Of a stretch of DNA of 64,000 bases, positions 59,821 through 64,000 are shown one piece after another. A model generated the notes under the pieces. It had not been told where the DNA came from and ran no database searches. It saw only the letters and a list, made by a program, of their open reading frames with translations. The translations under genes were made by a program, and so were the position numbers. Every line of letters begins with the position of its first letter. Position 1 is the stretch's first letter. The stretch is from Pseudomonadota bacterium (GTDB lineage: Bacteria > Pseudomonadota > Gammaproteobacteria > Steroidobacterales > Steroidobacteraceae): the NCBI GenBank assembly GCA_021805865.1, contig JAJZDX010000016.1, positions 1 to 64,000 on the forward strand, given 5' to 3'.

Positions 59821-61902
59821 TCAGGTCTCCCTGCAGGTCGTGACGTAGTTGCCGTAGTCATCGACGACGGTGCTCGCTCCGGGGGGCAGCACGAATGTCG
59901 TGAAGGTCTCCTCGATCAGGGCGGGCCCGTCGAGGCTGACTCCGCTGCCGAGGCGGGTACCGTCGTACACCGGGGTGTCGAGGAAGCCTTGCGGCGCGAA
60001 ATACGCCGGCCGCCTTCCCTTGAGGGCACCGGTCGCATCTGCGCCCTTGGCCGACGGCCTCAGTCTGGGCGTGGCGACCGCTGCGGTACTGCTCAGGTGC
60101 AGCCGAACGATTTCCGTCGGGTACTTGCTGTCGCTGTAGCCGACCGTCTGCTCGTGCACCCCGTGAAATTTTTCCACGGCGGCGGCCAGCGTCCCGGTCG
60201 TAACCGGCCCGGACGCCACGGGGGCGTTGCGATCGCGGAACTGTCCGTAGTAGCGCATATCGAACGAGCGGCGGATCCGGATCTCATCCTCTGCGACGCC
60301 CTCCCGCCGCAACGTCTGCCGCGCCTCGCGCTCCATCTCCTCGAACAGATCCTGGATGCGTCCAAGGTCCGCCCGCGCGGTTTCGCTGTAGTAGCTGCGC
60401 TGATAGTCGTGTTTGAGGTCGCAGTACATCATGCCGTAGGCGCAGTACGTCGGTGCCACCTTGGGCACGATCAGCTTGCCGATCCGCAGCTCCTGCATCA
60501 GGCGCACGGCGTGCACCGCCGCCGCACCACCGGCGGCAACCATCGCGAAGTCGCGTGGATCGTAGCCGCGCTTGGCGAACGCCACGTCGGTGCCGCTCGC
60601 CATGTTCGAGTTGATGATCTCGTAGATCGCCGCGGCCGCCTCCGGCACGGAAAGACCCAACGGCTCGGCCACCTTGTCGCGGATGGCCCGTTCCGCCAGG
60701 TCCTTGCGCAGCCGGGTCTCGCCCCCGAGGAAGAAGTCGGGATCGATATAGCCGAGCACCACATTGGCATCGGTGACGGTCGGCTGCTCGCCGCCGCGAC
60801 CGTAACAGGCCGGCCCGGGACTGGCGCCGGCGCTCTTGGGACCGACGTGCAGTCGGCCGGCGCCCACGTGCGCGATGCTGCCGCCGCCGGCGCCGATGGC
60901 CGTCACGTCGACGCTCGGCAGTGCGAACTTCTTGCCGTGGATGATCTGCTGGCGCACGGTATCCACTGCGCCATCGTGCACCACCCCCACATCGAAGCTC
61001 GTCCCGCCCATGTCGACCGACAGCACGTTGGCGAACTCGTTGGCGAGGCCGAGCGAGCGGCCGAGGGCCGGGCCGGCCGCGGGGCCCGACAGCAGCAGCA
61101 CTGCCGGGTTCTCGGCGACGATCTCGGGCGCCGCGAGGCCGCCGTTGCTCTGGATGAACTGCAGCTGACCGCGAAAACCCTTCTCCTCGAGCAGCTTGAC
61201 GATACGGACCACGAAAGCCCGCACCACGGGCGCCACGTACGCCGAGAACATTGCGGTCCCCCAGCGTTCGACCTCGCCCCCCACCGGCAGCACCGACGAG
61301 GACAGCGTCACCTGCATGCCCGGGCATTCCTCCGCGAGAATCTGCCCCATGCGCCGCTCGTGCGCCGGGTTGACATGCGAGTGCAGGAACGTGACGGCGA
61401 CCGACTGCACGCCCTGGTCGCGCAGATAATGCGCCGCGCGGCGGGCGTCTGCCTCGTTCAACGGGGTGACGACCTGTCCCATGAAATCGACCCGCTCTTG
61501 CACCTCGCTCATCAGATGGTACGCGGCGAGTGGCTCGGGCGGCTCGGCGCGGAAGTCATACATGTCGTGCGGGCCTTCCTTCCATTCGGCCTTGGCGACC
61601 TGCGGGAATGCCATGCGCATCCGATAGCCGCGGGTGGCGATCGTGCCGAGCTTCGTCCCCGAGAGCGTCGCCACCGCATTGGTGGCCATCGTGGTGCCGA
61701 GCACCAGCGCCCGGGTCTGCCCCAGCAGCCCCTCGAGAGTCAGCCCCCGTGCCGCCGCGAGCTTGCCGATGCATTCCAGCGTGCCGAGGGTGGGATCATG
61801 CGGCGTCGTATGCGCCTTGCTCATCAGCGCTTCGCCGTCCGCATCGATCAGCACGCCGTCCGTGAACGTGCCGCCACTGTCTACCGAGATCCGAAAAGAC
61901 AT
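59821..61902 (-). CDS. Hydantoinase/oxoprolinase A-family subunit
   Basis: This 693-aa ASKHA-fold protein has FRISVDSGGTFTDGVLIDAD (phosphate 1), LSVDMGGTSFDVGVVHDGAV (phosphate 2), GAGGGSIAHVGAGRLHVGPK and PRDFAMVAAGGAAAVHAVRL (adenosine loop). It begins the hyuA-hyuB-CoA-transferase operon. Its promoter has a perfect TATAAT at 61946-61951 overlapped upstream by the palindromic operator at 61957-61975. The reaction is not resolved from sequence; carboxylation of an aromatic ketone or ATP-dependent lactam hydrolysis are candidates. Confidence 0.88.
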   Translation of the reverse strand: MSFRISVDSGGTFTDGVLIDADGEALMSKAHTTPHDPTLGTLECIGKLAAARGLTLEGLLGQTRALVLGTTMATNAVATLSGTKLGTIATRGYRMRMAFPQVAKAEWKEGPHDMYDFRAEPPEPLAAYHLMSEVQERVDFMGQVVTPLNEADARRAAHYLRDQGVQSVAVTFLHSHVNPAHERRMGQILAEECPGMQVTLSSSVLPVGGEVERWGTAMFSAYVAPVVRAFVVRIVKLLEEKGFRGQLQFIQSNGGLAAPEIVAENPAVLLLSGPAAGPALGRSLGLANEFANVLSVDMGGTSFDVGVVHDGAVDTVRQQIIHGKKFALPSVDVTAIGAGGGSIAHVGAGRLHVGPKSAGASPGPACYGRGGEQPTVTDANVVLGYIDPDFFLGGETRLRKDLAERAIRDKVAEPLGLSVPEAAAAIYEIINSNMASGTDVAFAKRGYDPRDFAMVAAGGAAAVHAVRLMQELRIGKLIVPKVAPTYCAYGMMYCDLKHDYQRSYYSETARADLGRIQDLFEEMEREARQTLRREGVAEDEIRIRRSFDMRYYGQFRDRNAPVASGPVTTGTLAAAVEKFHGVHEQTVGYSDSKYPTEIVRLHLSSTAAVATPRLRPSAKGADATGALKGRRPAYFAPQGFLDTPVYDGTRLGSGVSLDGPALIEETFTTFVLPPGASTVVDDYGNYVTTCRET

Positions 61903-61945
61903 CGCGCCTCCTGATGAACGCGGACAGCCGGTATCCGGCGTGCCG

Positions 61946-61975
61946 ATTATATAGTAACTGTAATCGTATTACAGT
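61946..61975 (-). promoter_or_regulatory. hyuA promoter with 19-bp palindromic operator
   Basis: ACTGTAAT-CGT-ATTACAGT (61957-61975) is a perfect 8-bp inverted repeat, and a consensus -10 TATAAT (reading leftwards, 61951-61946) begins 5 bases beyond it. The operator covers the spacer and the -35 position, as expected for repression. The TetR gene ends 22 bases to the right, making its product the likely binder. Confidence 0.72.
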
Positions 61976-61997
61976 TTTGACGCAAGCCGCATGCGCG

Positions 61998-62642
61998 TCA
62001 GCCGCCGAGGTGGAGCCACCCGAACCGTCCGAGCGCCATGGTCGTCAGCCGTCGCGTGAATGCCGGCCAGGATTCCGGCCGGCGGCTGAGCCACTGGTCC
62101 CCGTACATGGCCCGAAATACGCATTCCTGATGCACCATGCGGGCCACGTCCGCCGCAGCACCGGCCGGCTGCTGCGGCAATAACGCCGTCACCCGCTCCA
62201 CGTAGACAAGCGATTCCCGTGACCCACGCTCACGCAGCGCCTCATCGGCGACCGAGATATTGATGATCTGATGCATGAATCGCTCGTGGCGGTGAAAATT
62301 TTCGCACATGGCGCGCACGACTGCCCGCACTCTCTCCACCGATTCCTCGGTCTGCGCCGCAGCTTCCAGCTGCCGCTCGTAAGTCGTGATGACCTGTCCA
62401 ATGCCGCGATCGTAGATGGCCCAGAACAGACCCGACAGCCCATCCACTCTTGCGTAGAGGGCGGTGGGCGAGACCTTGGCGCGCTGGCAGGTCGCCTGGA
62501 TGGTGAGCGCGTCCCGGCCGTGCTCGATCAGGATGTGCATCCCGGCGTCCAGAATGCGATTCCAGGCCGCCTGACTGCGCTGCTGCAGCGGCGGCCGGAT
62601 GCGGTGACGCGGTGAGAGACTGCTCGGATACCTGTCGGACAT
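61998..62642 (-). CDS. TetR-family transcriptional regulator
   Basis: This 214-aa protein has the TetR HTH at about 28-75 (WNRILDAGMHILIEHGRDAL, TIQATCQRAKVSPTALYARV) and a variable C-terminal ligand domain. The start at MSDRYPSS (62642) is chosen, with AGAGG about 6 bases upstream; the longer ORF is a leader. It is immediately upstream of the palindromic operator in front of hyuA and in the same orientation. It probably represses the hyuA operon. Confidence 0.85.
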   Translation of the reverse strand: MSDRYPSSLSPRHRIRPPLQQRSQAAWNRILDAGMHILIEHGRDALTIQATCQRAKVSPTALYARVDGLSGLFWAIYDRGIGQVITTYERQLEAAAQTEESVERVRAVVRAMCENFHRHERFMHQIINISVADEALRERGSRESLVYVERVTALLPQQPAGAAADVARMVHQECVFRAMYGDQWLSRRPESWPAFTRRLTTMALGRFGWLHLGG

Positions 62643-62803
62643 GGCGGCCTCTTGACCTGCCTGCGCCCTGGCTGGACGGGGGTCCCATGATTCGCACAGC
62701 TCGAGCCGGATGGCAACTGGGCGCATGCCGCGTTGTTCGACCACTGCCGCCGCAGTCCGCGCGGCCGATGCCGCGACCTTATGCCCCCCGGCGGGATCCC
62801 GGC

Positions 62804-63604
62804 TCACCAGGCCGTGGCGCCGCCGTCTATCGAAAAGTCCGCGCCGGTCACCCAGGACGCCTCTTCGGATGTCAGATACACGACCGTCCAGGCGATGTCC
62901 TCGGGCTGACCGAAGCGACCGAGCATCATTTTGCTCCGGGCCGCGTCGCGGATCTGAGAATTACCCTCGATGACGGGCCGTGTGGCCGCGGTCACGACCA
63001 AGCCGGGACTGATGGTGTTGGCGCGGATATGGTGCGGCGCGCCTTCCATGGCCAGTTGCCGGGTCATGGAAAGCACCCCGCCCTTGCCCGCGCAGTGCGC
63101 CAGCGCGGCGGAGCCCTGCAGCGCCACGTAGGCATTGGCCGACGCGAAATTGACGATCGATGCGGCGCCGCTCGACTTCAGGTGCGGCCATGCCGTCTTG
63201 CATGCCAGGAATACCGAATCGAGTTCTGCGGCCAGCGTCCTGCGCCAATGCCGCTCGTAGTCCATATTCTCGATCCATTCGAAGGCGCCCCAGGCCCCGG
63301 CGTTCACCAGGATGTCGAGCCGCCCGAAGCGCTCCATGGCGCGCTGGACCATTCGCTCCACGTCGGCCGGTACCGTGAGATCGATGGGATGCACGCTCTC
63401 AAGGGGCAACCCTTGTTTCGCTGCCAGGGCCACGGTCTCTTCGGCCGCTGTCGCATCGAGGTCCGAGCCCATCACCCGGGCACCGTGACGAGCGCACATG
63501 AGAGCGCAACCGCGCCCGATCCCCTTGCCCGCCCCCGTGATGAGGGCCACTTTACCGGCCAAGCGATCCGAGCGCGTGCTCGATTGTCCAAGACTGGGTC
63601 TCAT
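62804..63604 (-). CDS. SDR-family protein with His replacing the catalytic Tyr
   Basis: This 266-aa SDR has KVALITGAGKGIGRGCALMC, SIVNFASANAYVALQGSAAL, then AHCAGKGGVLSMTRQLAMEG, and VTGADFSIDGGATAW at the end. The YxxxK motif appears as HCAGK: Tyr is replaced by His while Lys is kept. Either an unusual catalyst or a non-reductive SDR is likely. The start is MRPSLG at 63604; the longer ORF to 63988 overlaps the next SDR out of frame. It lies 32 bases after the next SDR stop, so the two are probably co-transcribed. Confidence 0.8.
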   Translation of the reverse strand: MRPSLGQSSTRSDRLAGKVALITGAGKGIGRGCALMCARHGARVMGSDLDATAAEETVALAAKQGLPLESVHPIDLTVPADVERMVQRAMERFGRLDILVNAGAWGAFEWIENMDYERHWRRTLAAELDSVFLACKTAWPHLKSSGAASIVNFASANAYVALQGSAALAHCAGKGGVLSMTRQLAMEGAPHHIRANTISPGLVVTAATRPVIEGNSQIRDAARSKMMLGRFGQPEDIAWTVVYLTSEEASWVTGADFSIDGGATAW

Positions 63605-63636
63605 TGAGGTTCTCGCTGCCAACCGTTCCGAATCAC

Positions 63637-64000
63637 TCAGGTTCTGCCCTGGCCGCCGTCGGCCAGGATGGTCTGCCCGGTGATGAAACCGGCTTCCTCG
63701 GAGGCGAGGAACGACACCACCGCGGCCTGATCCTCCGGTGTGCCATTGCGCTTGATGCATTGCAGGGCGACGATCTGCCGGAAGAGTTCCGTAGGCAGAT
63801 CCGCCTGCGCTTTGCGGGTGCGCGTCAGCCCCGGCGCCACCGCATTGATGGTGATCCCGAACGGGCCGACCTCGGCGGCCAGCCCATGCACCAGGCCGAT
63901 GAGCGCGCCCTTGCTGGTGACGTAGTGGGTCATGGCCGGGGCGCCCACGAAGAACGTCGAGGAGGCGATGGCGATGATGCGGCCCCATCGCCTGGCCTTC
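63637..64000 (-). CDS. SDR-family protein, 5' part beyond the window
   Basis: The C-terminal 121 or so codons of a classical SDR are visible. In frame from the window edge the reading is RWGRIIAIASSTFFVGAPAM, then THYVTSKGALIGLVHGLAAE with an intact YxxxK, TINAVAPGLTRTRKA, and ITGQTILADGGQGRT before the stop. The N-terminal Rossmann motif lies outside. The ATG at 63948 is not the true start, since homologous sequence continues upstream. Confidence 0.85.
   Translation of the reverse strand, partial: KARRWGRIIAIASSTFFVGAPAMTHYVTSKGALIGLVHGLAAEVGPFGITINAVAPGLTRTRKAQADLPTELFRQIVALQCIKRNGTPEDQAAVVSFLASEEAGFITGQTILADGGQGRT

Noticed and set aside
59212-61914. 900-codon plus-strand ORF over hyuAB
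   Set aside because: It is antisense to two well-conserved subunits and shows no domain; GC-rich third positions create it.

Overview
The window comes from a high-GC Gram-negative bacterium. It has TonB uptake, a twin-arginine-type signal, LysR/IclR/TetR regulators and tightly packed ATGA-coupled operons. The Prs protein, the DUF2478 gene and the relics of a SYK-6-like ferBA pair look most like Alphaproteobacteria, but this is only an inference. No rRNA, tRNA or CRISPR array was seen.

The theme is anaerobic catabolism of polyhydroxylated aromatics, centred on phloroglucinol. There are four large subunits of the pyrogallol-phloroglucinol transhydroxylase (TH) family of molybdopterin enzymes. 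TH-A is alpha 13103-15712 plus beta 12297-13106. TH-B is an orphan alpha at 16075-18693 that shares an apparently identical 2370-bp core with TH-A. TH-C is alpha 33496-36102 plus beta 32634-33485. TH-D is alpha 36182-39184, with an extra N-terminal SCP2-like domain, plus beta 39181-40029, with eroded Fe-S motifs. Two parallel downstream modules carry the families used after phloroglucinol is formed. Module 1 (11327 down to 7032) has two cyclase-family hydrolases, a cupin, an SDR, a 3-hydroxyacyl-CoA dehydrogenase-like protein and DUF2478. Module 2 (49607 down to 41155) has cyclase, cupin, SDR, dehydrogenase, a BKACE beta-keto acid cleavage enzyme, LysR, a ThDP enzyme, an EthD-domain protein and a DAPG/phloretin-hydrolase-like protein. 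Together they suggest: acylphloroglucinol or phloretin hydrolysis; hydroxyl shuffling by TH; reduction to dihydrophloroglucinol; ring hydrolysis to 3-hydroxy-5-oxohexanoate; oxidation to triacetate; and cleavage to acetyl/acetoacetyl units.

Between the TH genes lies an eight-gene operon (26671 down to 19591): dsrC, an RsbRD_N-like gene, dsrM, dsrK, dsrJ, dsrO, dsrP and a class-V aminotransferase/cysteine desulfurase. There is no dsrAB in the window. Next to it are a beta-RFAP synthase, a TrpF homologue lacking the catalytic Cys, a tandem-HTH LysR regulator and a PRPP synthetase. These three enzymes suggest C-ribosylation of an aromatic compound.

The left end (1-7 kb) has an M24/creatinase-like protein, a D-2-hydroxyacid dehydrogenase-like protein, a ThDP enzyme with a divergent LysR, and decayed feruloyl-CoA hydratase/lyase and NDP-forming acyl-CoA synthetase genes. 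The right end (49.8-64 kb) has IclR, two MFS transporters, a TonB receptor, a CoA-transferase-hyuB-hyuA operon with a clear palindromic operator, TetR and two SDRs, the last cut by the window edge.
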